A DNA stretch of 64,000 bases from Stenopsyche tienmushanensis (lineage: Eukaryota > Arthropoda > Insecta > Trichoptera > Stenopsychidae), in NCBI GenBank assembly GCA_008973525.1, contig WACJ01000187.1, positions 558,001-622,000 of the forward strand. Reading direction: 5' to 3'. Positions 51,940 to 63,510 of the stretch are shown here, piece by piece; position 1 is the stretch's first letter; each line of letters begins with the position of its first letter. Made by a program: the position numbers and the translations under genes. The notes under the pieces are model-generated. The model made no database searches, was not told the origin of the DNA, and saw nothing but the letters and a program-made list of their open reading frames with translations.

Positions 51940-54900
51940 TTACAATTTTGTGAATACGTGTTTAGACGTCGTTTCTACATTAATTTTTGTGGTAAACTCG
52001 CTGTTCATGACTATTGGTTTTATTTCGTTTTTATCTTCATCTTTTTCTTTAATTTTGAATAACATCTTTTGAATATTGCGGAATGGCATTTCTACTAAGA
52101 CACATAACATCCAAGATAATAAGAATGTAAATGTAAGGCTTAAAACGTACATATTTGCCTAGAATATAATGAATCTTAATTAGTTCAAATTGATTTCATC
52201 ATATCAATTATTATGTATATATCACTTACTAAACTATATCCTTTGAATTCAAATGGTTGCCCGATTGATCCAACAAATACCCTCTGAGGTATTGTGTGCA
52301 ATAAGTATGCGCAGTATGTAAGTTTGCCATGAACGTGGAAACCTTTCCATTCCAATATGTTTCTTATGATATCTATGAAGAACAGTTGAAGAATTAAATT
52401 ATTTGTGTTATTAATTGTCTATATTTATTAAATATATAAAATGGTTATACATACTATCACATTTATGAATTGTGCCGAGAAGTAAGCATGCAATTAGTGT
52501 TCCATAAAGTGTTTTGTTCAAAGCCGCATAAACAGCAGCAGATAAAGGATTGTATTTATAATCATCCTTAGAAAATATAACACCGCTCAACACTACTGCT
52601 GCACTCAATGGTAATATAAGTAAATACAAAACACAAAACCACTGAAATAAAAATAATCATATAAAATATCTTCATAAAGGGCGTAAAAATAAAATTACTG
52701 ATGAGAAATAACCTTTGTCTTCTTTAAACTAATGTTATTTTTTTCAAAATAATATTGCAAGCATCCCGCGATCAGTCCCACAGTATATCCGCCTAAGTTA
52801 CCTTGTACTGTGATGTACATATGTAGAAACGTATGACTTTCTTTATACAATATTCTTAAAGATCTAAAATAAAGTATGATAGTTATTTTTCAGGCATCAG
52901 AATTTTAATAATTCATTCTGGAATGTTTAGCAAAATAATTTTAATACTCTGGGCTAGAATCGACCAGTGCCGGATATCGATTTATGAATGTTAATATTCC
53001 CGGAAGAAAGACAGCGATGCTCATTAAGATACCAAATAGAATCTTTTTGATGTTAGGATATTTCCATATTATCATCATGATTAAAGCTCCGTATAAAAAT
53101 AGTTGTATGTCAGCAGCTAAATACCTGCGCACAAAAGACAAAATGACAGATCATTAAAAACTTTTCAAATTAAATAGATGATAAAGTGTAAAAATATATA
53201 TTACCATGATTGAATAAAGCAAGTATGCTTATTGATAATGTAATTATTGAGATATAGAAGATTTATCCACCAGTTTTGACGACAAGCATCAGCTTCATTG
53301 CCTACGATTTGTTGCCATTGTGGTCCATTTCCCATTCTTCTATACAACGTACATACAAATCCAAGTACTAGAGCATAAACTGGAGTAAGTCTAAAATCAT
53401 ATTTTATTTGTTTATATAATCTAGATCAATGTTAAATTTGTGCTATTGAATGAGTTTTAAATTTTTAAAAGTTTTTGAATCCAAATAATTGACACATATA
53501 GTATAAAAGCCAGCCATTGAAATTTTACATCCATTTCTACAAAGCTAATTTTTATTTAGTAAATCGTAATTAGTAAATCGGGAAAATTATTGTCTACCAA
53601 GTATTCGACTATAATAACCATTTTCGAATGCTGAATAATTGTACATATGGGCATCAAATTAAAATTTACAAAGCTATTATTTTGTCTACAAGTAGTTTAC
53701 ATTAATTATTGTTAAAGAAACGTTGTCTATTTTCGATACAAAATGGCTAAGGCTTCGTTAGACGTGACTAAAGTTCTAGTGCGGGAACTTGATTGAAGTA
53801 TTGTTAATTTCAAAGCATTGCAATATTAAGGATATATAATATGTATTATAATCAGCTATAACATTGTTTCAGTCGACAGTAGACTGCCGTTTGGCTTACT
53901 TACAATATCAAAACAACAAAATATTAATATTATAATAATTTAAAGTAATTAATTTACCTCAGCCATCGTTGTAATAATAAAAAGAAATATCTTTTCATGT
54001 TTACTTTTTTGTTTTTTTCTATATCCATAAGGAAAAAATAAGCCATCAAGAAGCTGGCCAAGCAAAAGAAAGTCTGTACAATAACATTTGAATTGAATGT
54101 TATTTGTTGGACTATATAATCGTATTTCTGAAAAAAATAATCAAATCTTTTATAAAATATAAATGTTAAGGCATACTTTAGAAACCGTTTTTATTTATAT
54201 TTCACAGGTTATGTCATACGTTCAAAAAGTATGGCATAACCTGTGATTATATTATAAAATGTTTGTAATATATGAACTAATGTGCTTATAATTCGACATA
54301 GTCATCTTTGACCCTAGAGATGGTTTTAAATTATTTTTACGGCATTTCAGTCGGCATATATTGGGCATTAGAAGACACATCTAATACATTTGGAACAACA
54401 CAATGAGTTACGATTTAAATTCCGACAAGTTTATAGCCATCGACATCAACGCAAAGAAAACAACTATCTCTTTTAACTATCATATATTTTTTATACCAAT
54501 AAAACATTTTCGCAAACAAAAACTAAAGAAAATTGCGACAAAAAAATGTGAAAGTTGAATTAGGTTAGAGGTCGTTGATTTTCCCTTAGTTTTCTTTAGC
54601 TATCAAAAATGAAAAAGTTATACTTACGGATTCGAATCCGATAGGATTTTCTATGTATCCATTTATAATAACGGTAGGAGCATGCGAACAAATGACTAGT
54701 ATCATCGTAAGGAATCTTATCCCGTGCATGCAACTGAGATGCGTCTTTTCCTTATCTTCCGCGTTGTTGGATCTTTTTTTAGCTTTTGTCATAAGGTTTT
54801 TCCAATTAGTAAAAACTGAAAACGCAATTAGAAGGCCAATACCTGCAAGGAAATTTTTTATCATTGAATTTTCATAATGTGCATTCGGCTTATGCGATTT

Positions 54901-57900
54901 TGATCATGTGCGGTTTTGTAAAACACATACAGCAAGAACCCACTTTGGGGGATACTCTCTCTTGGAAATCTCAACGTTAGACGAAACATCGTTGAACGAG
55001 GCCATCTTAACGAAACCGATCATAAAACAACTTTGACACAGCAAACATGCGTTATCAAACGCACCGTGAGTGTCAAAAGTTTCTATCCCAAAAGTAGTTG
55101 CACGAATTTGATTTTAAAAGAATGCGACGATTGCTACCAATAATTATTAAAATAATAGATTGTCTAGTCAAAAACGTCGTTTTTTGAATGAAAGAGTTAA
55201 ATTTAAAAAAATGTATTAATTAATTTCATCGATACAATGTATTCTCCTTCAGTAGATACAATCTTTTTCCATCTATTCAATATTTTTTAATTCTGGAAGA
55301 ATAAAATTCAACGAGTTTTTATATAAATATTTTTCTATCTCCTCTATATTTACTATTTTTTCCCCAATAAATAATAAATTATTGCCTGAAAGATCAGGAG
55401 AAAAGGGTAGATGCGAAATTGTTTGCCAATCGTGTTTCTTCAATTTGTTTTTGGTCATCTTTGATTTATGGAATCGCGGATTATCATGTTGTTAAAGAAT
55501 TTAGCGGTGGTTGATTACATCCAGCCTCTTGGCACTCAATGCCACTTTTGAATTAAGAACAATAAATCTCCCTTATAATGGTTTGACCATATGGAAGGAC
55601 TCTATGGTATATTATCCTTTTGGCTTCCCACTATACATTTAAAAGTGCTTTCGGAAGTATCTAAGCTTGTCTGTTAATTCTCATATAGTTTAAGCTTGAT
55701 TTGATTCAATATCAGAATACAGGATATCATCTTCCACTTTAACCTTTTTATCATTTCACTTTTAAACCATCTCTGACATTGACAAACAGTTAGAGATTCT
55801 CCGAGTATATCGCAAATATTTTTAGTTGCAGTTGTTGCTTTAATTTAAGGAGATATTCGTACAGTATGTAATTTTGCGTAAATTGCTTGTTCGGCACAAA
55901 ATTCACCATTTTGAAACGCGGTTTGAAAAAAAAAATTATGTAGTAAATCACGTTTTCCAGATATTATTCGACTAACAAAATATACAAAAATACGTATTAT
56001 CAAAGGGATAACTGATAGTCAAAAATTAAGCATGAAAAAAACGTCATTTTTGACTGAACAATCTAATATCAGAGGTTTTGATTTACATGGACATCTCACT
56101 TTCACGGCCCAAAAATCATTTTTTTTAATAGTAATTACACCATATAAATACATGAAAAACACACAAAACTTTTAAATTATTTTAATATATCGTTTTTGTC
56201 GGCGTTGTTGTTTTTTTATCCGGCTTATCTGAAACAAAAATGCAAAAAAACTCTTAATCTGTAGTTGCTATGGTTTGAATCTCTACTATGCTATGGTTTG
56301 ATTCTGAATCGTTTGAATTTCAATCAATATTTTTATTTAAAAGTAACAAAATGGAACCATTTAGAGGGTATTTTTAGTGTAAACAATAAGATAAAATAAT
56401 AAAATAAATTCGTAAAATTTCAGAAAAATTGGCGAGTTGGTTTTTGATATAAAACACGTTTAAATTACTTAAAGTACTGAAAAATGATTGTAAAAGAAAA
56501 CATGCTACTAACCAGTAATTCCAGCTCCATAAAGTAATCCTTCAGCTACTTCAGCCTTCAGTCTTTATCGGCTAATCTGGTGTCTCTGCCAATTGTTCTA
56601 ACTTTTTTAGACGATTCAGAGTTGCGGCAATTCTTAATTACAATGCTCCACAAATCGCAAGGCATCTCAACCGATTGTGATTCCCTTGACTGCCATTATT
56701 TTTAAAATATTATATGTTCAAATCCTTTGTTAAGCACAAGCCGCAGCATATGTCGCGATATTTAATATTTTTGCCACAAAAATATGTTTCGATACCCGAA
56801 ATCACACGCGTGAAAAACTCATTGTTATTTTGTGTATTTGAACCGAGACATCTTTAAAAAATAGGTATCTTTTTTAAATGGATTTTAAGATTCACAGAAT
56901 TTACAAGTTTTAAATGATGAGGAAATAATTAAAGAATTATCTACCTTAGAAGAACAGGATCGAAAAGATGACGAAGAGATTTTCGAGGGGATAGTTATTG
57001 GTCTTACAAATTCTGAAATATTCAGTGTTTAGATATCGCCATGAAATGACTTGAAATGAAATTTATAACTGATTTTTTAATAAAAAATAATTAATGTGCA
57101 TGTAAATCAAAACAAACAAAAATTATTCATATTTTCCCCGTCAATTTGGATTATTTTCGTTATATGAACTACTATCATCCCCTATTAGTGCCGGATAATC
57201 GAGGTTCTACTGTGTATGATAATTTTGGATACTTACTTTGTTTTTCTTCATTTTTTATGCATTTCCAATGATATAGGGATCCGGTTACGTTGGCAAGAAT
57301 TAAGCACAAGATAATAGCCAAAAAGATCCAATCGCTCACATCCATGTGGACCCTCTCATTTTTCTTCTCACAATAATTGATGAAGACATCTCCTTCCAGG
57401 TCGTATTTTTCTATCAATTGCCGATTGACACATTCTGTGAGTATTGTATGCAACGTTTCATTGTTTGATTCTAGATCTCGATAAGTCATTGTGGTATTGC
57501 ATGATCGAGTCACACATATGCCCTTATGCAAGATGTCATGCCGAAAATGCTGCATAGTGTTGGCACTAAAATTCTGAAAAAGATATTATATTTAATTAAC
57601 ACGCTGTGGTCCGCGCCATTACACCCTGCATTTGGTGCAAAACGGGATATTTCAATGTAACATGAATACTCTTTCAAATGTAAATTGAGGTATGAATTCG
57701 AAATGATTTTCTTCATTTGGAAATATATTTTTTAATCCATAATTTCTTAAACAGAAATAAGCGGAATACAAATTTTCATGATTTTTTAAATTGTGTTATA
57801 TTGATCATATCTTCTTCGTTATTACATTCAGCAATGTCTTATTAACAATATCTAAAAAAATCATTCTTTGTGATATAAGGCCGTTTCAATGCAATTGTTT

Positions 57901-60147
57901 GACCAATGTTCTATAATTTAATATAATTTTATCGATGAAAAAACGAATATTTGTTTGCCTTCTAATCTAGAACTTGAAATTTAGAAGTGTATAAATTTAC
58001 AATTTAAACAGTTTGTGTAATATCATTATACTCCATTGAGTGCTTTTGGATGTTTGCATTAGTCAAGAACGTGCATACTAATCATCCGGACAGCATTGTG
58101 TTAAAATTTATTCAATATAATTTAAAATAATTGCGATGAAATAAAAGTGGATAATTTTTAATACTTGCAAACTGATTGTTGTTGATATGAAAAACTTAAA
58201 GAAAAGCCTGGAAGACATCAACATCAAGATCGTTCTGTTAGCCGAACTTGAATGAATGTCATGATATCAATAGCGATGAGCGTGAATCATGAACCGGTTT
58301 AAATTTGTTAACATGGATTTTTTAGACTAATCTATGGATATAAATCCAATAAATAAGTATGTTAACTCTATGCCGGAAAGGAGCTGGCTCAATCGTGTAT
58401 TATTTATTAATAAATCAATGAGTGTGATGATAACAAAATACCGAAGACTTATGGGTTTACAATCATTTTGCAAGTTTTACAAATTTCGTCCGCAAAGGAT
58501 TCCGTCGTATACTGCGAGTCCGTATCGAGGTTGCGGAGCCTTATCGATACTGAGGGGCGGATGTCTTCGTCCCTCTCATCGAGGCCCTTCAGGCTAAGAT
58601 GAGAGAGATGAGAGATCATTTTTTGGGATAAAATACTTTTACGTTTTTACTATTATGCTCTGAATTTTGGGTTATTTCGGATGCTATTTCCATTAAATTT
58701 GCTTCATCATATTCTACTTTTACTGCTGATTATTAAATCTTTAACATTTATATTGATAAAATCTGTGTCTATGTTAGCACTGCAACTTAGTCATCGTTCT
58801 AGTAGCTCATCTTGGATGCAAATCTACTTGAAATGTTGCCGGCGACCAAATTTAAAAAATATATAGACGTTAGGGATTCTGTGTCGAGACGTCCCGGGAC
58901 TTCTTTTCCCGGACTTACGGGCTTTTTTGCTGCTGTTCCAAGTGTTTCTAAGTAATAGGAACAGCTGATACTGATTGATTCGTAGAAAAAATTAGAAGAA
59001 ATAAATGAAAGATCAATGTTTTGTAAATACAATATCAGTTTGTTTCTTAACTTGGAGCAAGTTCGTGCTGTTCTTGTGTTTATTCTCTGACGGCTAGCTA
59101 ACGGATTTTAATATTAAAAATTCCAGTATATTTTTCAAAGGTTATTATAATTTATTTTATATATCTCGTATTTAAAAAGTAGTATCGTCAATCGAAAGTA
59201 TGGAAACATAAAAAAAAAAAACTACAAAAAAGGGTATAGCTCAAAGCACCCACTGTTCAAAAACAAATAACATGTAAAGGGTCAAACACAACCGGACTAG
59301 CGAGACATCTTGAAAGGACATGACCGATGCGGAAAGTTCAAACAGTGCGAAAAGAATAAAAATATTCCAACCACAAATAATACAATTTGTGAAGAGGAAA
59401 ACGTTTTCAGAAATCGTAGCAACAACGACTCATAGTCCTAGAGTGATGAAGCAGTTTGGGCGTGAAAGTCTCGTCATTAATGAACTTTGCATAAATCATG
59501 CTATATCTTTAGTTATAATTGAAACATTGTAAAACTGAGACTTCAGAATTCCTAATAGACGCTATGAAAAAACGTGTCAAAGTAGTTGATAATGATCCCA
59601 TAAAAGGAACAATGAACAAAATTTAAAAAAGTCACTAGTCACTTTGTTTTCAGCTGACTCAATTATCTACTAGTTGCATGTTAAACTATCCCTAGTTTGT
59701 AATCGGATGTTAAACTATTAACAAAATCTATTATATTCCCTTAAACAGTATTATACTTGGTAACAAATACTTGAATTTCATACTTTATTATTCTATGGCA
59801 ATTACATGAGATGAATTTCAATATTGAAGCACTTAATGTGATGATTTTTTTACCTTAATTTGATACCATAAATCTGATGGTTTCGTAGACTTTAAATGAA
59901 TATCCACATTGCAATAATATCCATCCGCTAGAAAACAATCATCAAAATCATCCAGCGTGAACAGTTTAGGCATCTTGTTATATTTTATTCCTGAAATAGT
60001 CAAAAACATCTTGGGCAAAACTATATATTAAGAAATAATGAATAATTGTATCAATCCATTCTTACCATCTATAGTCTCCATTGTACAAGGATAAATTAAC
60101 AATAACACCATAACGAAAATGAAGAACATCACTGCTTTAAATGACAT
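51940..60147 (-). CDS. NRF-6-like acyltransferase 3 family protein, copy B (intact)
   Basis: Eleven exons give an open 667-residue protein: 60066-60147, 59854-59990, 57237-57573, 54628-54842, 53958-54127, 53205-53390, 52948-53124, 52713-52863, 52455-52641, 52230-52372, 51940-52158. The order is a signal peptide (MSFKAVMFFIFVMV), an NRF domain (about residues 30-150; MPKLFTLDDFDDCF, then SDLWYQIK joined to the exon starting NFSANTMQHFRHD) and an acyltransferase 3 domain with about ten membrane spans (from about residue 200; CMHGIRFLTMILVICSHAP, RLTPVYALVLGF, KLTYCAYLLH, VEMPFRNIQ). The family includes C. elegans nrf-6 and Drosophila drop dead, multi-pass proteins linked to lipid/xenobiotic transport in gut and epidermis; the acyl acceptor is unknown. 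The internal intron between exons 9 and 10 is supported by stops in copy B. Introns 2 and 3 contain hAT, mariner and pogo insertions. Confidence 0.9.
54203..54246. repeat. Short near-perfect hairpin in copy B intron 4
   Basis: The sequence cacaggttatgtcatac, a nine-base loop, and gtatggcataacctgtg form a 17-pair stem with one mismatch. Copy A has only a degenerate single arm (cacagattatgccgtac near 44641), so the hairpin arose or was kept in copy B only. Confidence 0.7.
55155..56066 (-). mobile_element. Degenerate mariner element in copy B intron 3
   Basis: The ends atagattgtctagtcaaaaa (from 55155) and tttttgactgaacaatctaa (to 56066) are inverted repeats flanked by TA. The minus strand encodes KHDWQTISHLPFSPDLSGNN, then EEIEKYLYKNSLNFILPELK, the C-terminal part of a mauritiana/mellifera-type mariner transposase including the PYSPDLAPSDY-like region, with later frames also recognisable. 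The matching place in copy A intron 3 (about 45650) is uninterrupted. Confidence 0.85.
56520..57213. mobile_element. Pogo/Tigger-type remnant with one recognisable end
   Basis: On the minus strand the block at 57180-57213 starts cagtagaacctcgattatcc and continues to ggcactaatagggg, a typical pogo/Tigger terminal repeat. Left of it, the plus strand (56905-57030) reads NDEEIIKELSTLEEQDRKDD, and the minus strand near 56600-56690 reads DALRFVEHC-like sequence, both in the style of Tigger/jerky C-termini. The other end was not found, so the element is truncated or rearranged. Confidence 0.55.
58871..59554 (+). mobile_element. hAT-type insertion with 8-bp target duplication in copy B intron 2
   Basis: The ends tagggattctg (58871) and cagaattccta (59554) are 11-base inverted repeats. 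They are bordered by atagacgt (58863-58870) and atagacgc (59555-59562), an 8-bp target-site duplication with one change. The interior (about 59265-59325) reads CKGSNTTGLARHLERT, a BED zinc finger, followed by FSEIVATTTHSPRVM-like hAT transposase wording, with frameshifts. Copy A has the empty site (cataaagacaatatg near 50085). At 684 bases it is an internally deleted element. Confidence 0.9.
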
Positions 60148-60689
60148 CACTTTGATCACTCAGGGAATGAAAATCGATATCTAATATGTTTTTCCCAAAT
60201 TATCCGTTAGATGTGTTAATCCATGGGCGCATTTCACAAGACTGATTGAGACTGCCCAGGACCAGTTTTTCTGAAATTATTAGTTTCGATGTTCAATGTT
60301 CCGTGCTCTTCTAAGATTTTGTCAGCGTTTATTAAATAGCAACTAGTCAAACAATAATATATATCATGTAATTAATGATAAAATGTATTTTCTATTAAAT
60401 TGGCTTATTTCCGATATTACACTTTAACTATATATTAAGGTGGTCCTTTTTTGGATAAATTCTTTTTTAATATTTGACCGATCAATATCATATCATTTGA
60501 TTTTCCACTCTAAAAAACTATTATAGTGTTTTTTTCAATTTTTTAAAAAAATATTTAGGTAAGGTTTTGAATTTTTGTTAAAAAAATTAAAACATTGTTT
60601 TAATCACTAGCTTGTATTTATTAATATAAAACATTTACATGTAAAATTCATGTTTAGATTATAAATAATGATACTCTTTTTATAATAAA

Positions 60690-61330
60690 ATTATAAATAT
60701 TTAGGATACAAGCGTTGATTTTTTTTGAAAAATCGTAAAGAGTTACTAGTCATTAAGTCTTTCATGCTTTTTTCGGTGATGTGTTCGACATCAATGCTTT
60801 ATCTACAATATTTTGCTTATCTTTAACTGAAAGTTCGTTGTCAAACAATGCAAAAGACACTAATCTTCAGACAAGTACCATAAATGGTCCAGTATTTTTT
60901 TCATGGCAACTTTGGCCATTGTTTGGTTTATATTTTCAAAAAATACCTGGTCTTTTAATAATTTTAAGTCGTTTCTTGGTGCTGAATATCCGACAGGGGT
61001 TTGAAACCAGTATTTTATATATATTACGACTGAAAAGACAAATATCATTCAATGCTTTCATTTCCTTTTTTGTCAGATTAAACTGATGTTTAAATTTAAA
61101 AAAATCAAGTAACACATAGCTTTAGCCATCCATTTGGCAGGTCTCCTAAATGAAACTTCTCTTTCAGGAATTCCTCCCAATTAAATGATGGAAAGACTCT
61201 GTAACTCTTTATAGTCATCTCGAGGTTGATACACTTGAAGTTGTTTTTGAGCAAAAGAAATCCTGTCTGCAGTAACATTTTCTATCATTTTTGAGGACTT
61301 GTTATAATAAATTACTGTTTTATAATCACT
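60690..61330 (-). pseudogene. Decayed ORF of an unidentified, probably repetitive, gene family
   Basis: On the minus strand a frame-shifted series reads VYQPRDDYKELQSLSII, GGIPERE, KWMAKAMCYL, YWFQTPVGYSAPRNDLKLL, MKKILDHLWYLSED and FALFDNELSVKDKQNIVDKA. The blocks are consistent with one ancestral protein broken by at least three frameshifts or stops. The style resembles a multicopy uncharacterised protein seen in many invertebrate genomes, perhaps part of a transposon, but I cannot name it. Confidence 0.5.
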
Positions 61331-61554
61331 TTGATCAATTTTGTCAAGCCGGTGTTAACAGTTGTAATGTTGAAACATAAATGTAATACTTCCACCAATA
61401 GTCGATAAGCCAAATATTGGTTTTATTTTTAATTAATAAACTCCTGTCACTGCTTATGGACACCATGATTTAGTACCCATAGAAAATTAATATCGATAAT
61501 CAATACAAACATGCTATGTTATATTTTTTATTTTCGTATGGCGAATCTGCCAGA

Positions 61555-61800
61555 TCTGCAGCGATAAAAATGAATAGTGTACTTGATGAACATACTATCG
61601 GTGTAAGGACTGCCCAGAAATGCTTTAAAAACTTTTAAATTCGAGAAAGCAGCATTAATGATAAATCCCATTCAGAACGTCCTGTTAATTTTGATAACGA
61701 CGTTCTTAAAAATCTTGTGAAGTCAGAGCCACAATTAACAGTGGATTCGATTGCAGAAAGGATGGATTCATCTCATGGAAAAGTTTTTCATCAGTGATTT
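61555..61800 (+). pseudogene. Mariner-like transposase N-terminal fragment (second copy)
   Basis: This encodes AQKCFKNF, a stop, then RPVNFDNDVLKNLVKSEPQL and TVDSIAERMDSSHGKVFHQ, the mariner helix-turn-helix region. It matches the minus strand of 45843-46085 block for block, including the stop after AQKCFKNF, so both come from one already defective source. Confidence 0.7.
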
Positions 61801-62991
61801 TCACTTATTCCATGCCTTACATCTTTTTTACTAGGGAAAAAGTTGAATTCTAAACAGGATGTAAACAATGGACTTTTATACACAATATTTTTTCTTGAAA
61901 CGTCTTTTATGGAGATCGACAACATCTGATAATAATGGTTGTTACGCCGTGTAAAAATCGATCCGAAAACGATTTATAAAAAACTACCTAATTTGTAATG
62001 CACTCCCAAAGAGAGATGTGGATATATTTTCTGATATGAAGCATTTGGAAGTTCAATCTACCAATAATTTTAGATTTTCTTCAATGTTCGTTATCGTCAG
62101 CAAAACAAATATTTATGTCTTATCTTCGTCATCGAATCTCAGTTTTAAATATACATTAAAATCTCTTCGATGATTTAAAAAAATATTTGTATGCATGACT
62201 TTTAAGGGAACTGCTAACTTCTGGTTTAGTCTAGCCATTCGAATGAAAAATAAAATTAAAAAAATAATTAGATTTTTTACCTTGTAATTGTCCCTGACAT
62301 TTAATTTTTCTTCGTTGCTATTTGAAATTTTGACGTCCTTCTTTGTTAAAGTTAAGTCAAGTAGAATTTATGTCTCTTTGGGTGTTTCTCTTTGGAATAA
62401 GTGAAAATTATCGTTTAATTTGCGTTCGTATGTTCTATTTATCGGTATGATCCTTTTACAAAATCTCTGCTATTTTGCTACGTTTATCCTTTTATATATT
62501 AAGCGATGCATTTATTTAAATGCGATATCCTATTTGTGTATGAATAATGGCCTCTAAATTGTATATGCCATCCAAACCTGTTTTTAAGTTTTTGTTTTTA
62601 CCTAATAGGAGTCTTGAGATCGATTTATTAATCGAATTATATAATGCATGTTTCAAGTATCGTCATCTTCCTGCTCTTTTCGATGGCTCTCAGTTCTTTC
62701 ATTATTTCCAATACAAATATTGGCAATGCTTTAAATCAGTTAAGTTTATTAAAAAAATGCATTTATACTTGCATGTATTCTAATGTAGTTTAATTTTCGC
62801 GCCTAAAACACAATGATCTAAAATGGTATACCATGGTATTTTTTCAATGCTTGCAACAATTTCGAACTCTTCTGTTAGTGATTACATAATTAATTTGGTT
62901 TTGTATCAGTCTATTCTATGATTTTTTTTTAAATTTTCATGAGGATTTGAACTAAGTGTTCGTCCTCGCCAGTTCTTTTTCAGGACAGAAC

Positions 62992-63510
62992 CAGCAGACC
63001 CGCAGTAATCCGACAAGCGCTTTACAAGGCAGTGTCAGATTATCAAATTTATTGGACTATAGCGTACTGCCGCCGACTTGTAATCTGTAAAATTATGAGA
63101 TAATACAAGTTTTCATATTATGGAATTAACGTTATAAACATGATTGTCTTAGTTGTTACAAAAAATAAAAACCTATTACTGCTATTAAATGTATTCCATG
63201 ACGATATTTGAAGCGTTCCAACCATTTCTTGCTAGCTACAAAGTCTTCTGTTTTTGTTACCTCCTTGTAAAATAATGTTGCTTTCATGGTCAATTTAGAT
63301 ACAGAAGAAATCACATATACTATCGTCCTACGCTGTACTCATTTGCCAGCTTACAAAAATATTTAATACGATTTAGGCGATCTAGAATCTCACTTTTGCA
63401 TTTTTTTACATTGACGAAGCTTTGCCGTGCATATGTATTATATTTGTATTGGAGTGTCGGATTACACAGGTCTCCGGATTAGGCTGGAGCCGGATTACCG
63501 CGGGTCTGCT
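62992..63510. mobile_element. ~520-bp inverted-repeat element, pogo/Tigger-like ends
   Basis: The left end cagcagacccgcagtaatcc and the right end ggattaccgcgggtctgct are inverted repeats of about 20 bases, and further ccgga/tccgac blocks repeat near each end. The wording CAG.AGACC...G.TAATCCG is like pogo/Tigger termini. The interior is AT-rich and non-coding. Confidence 0.65.
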
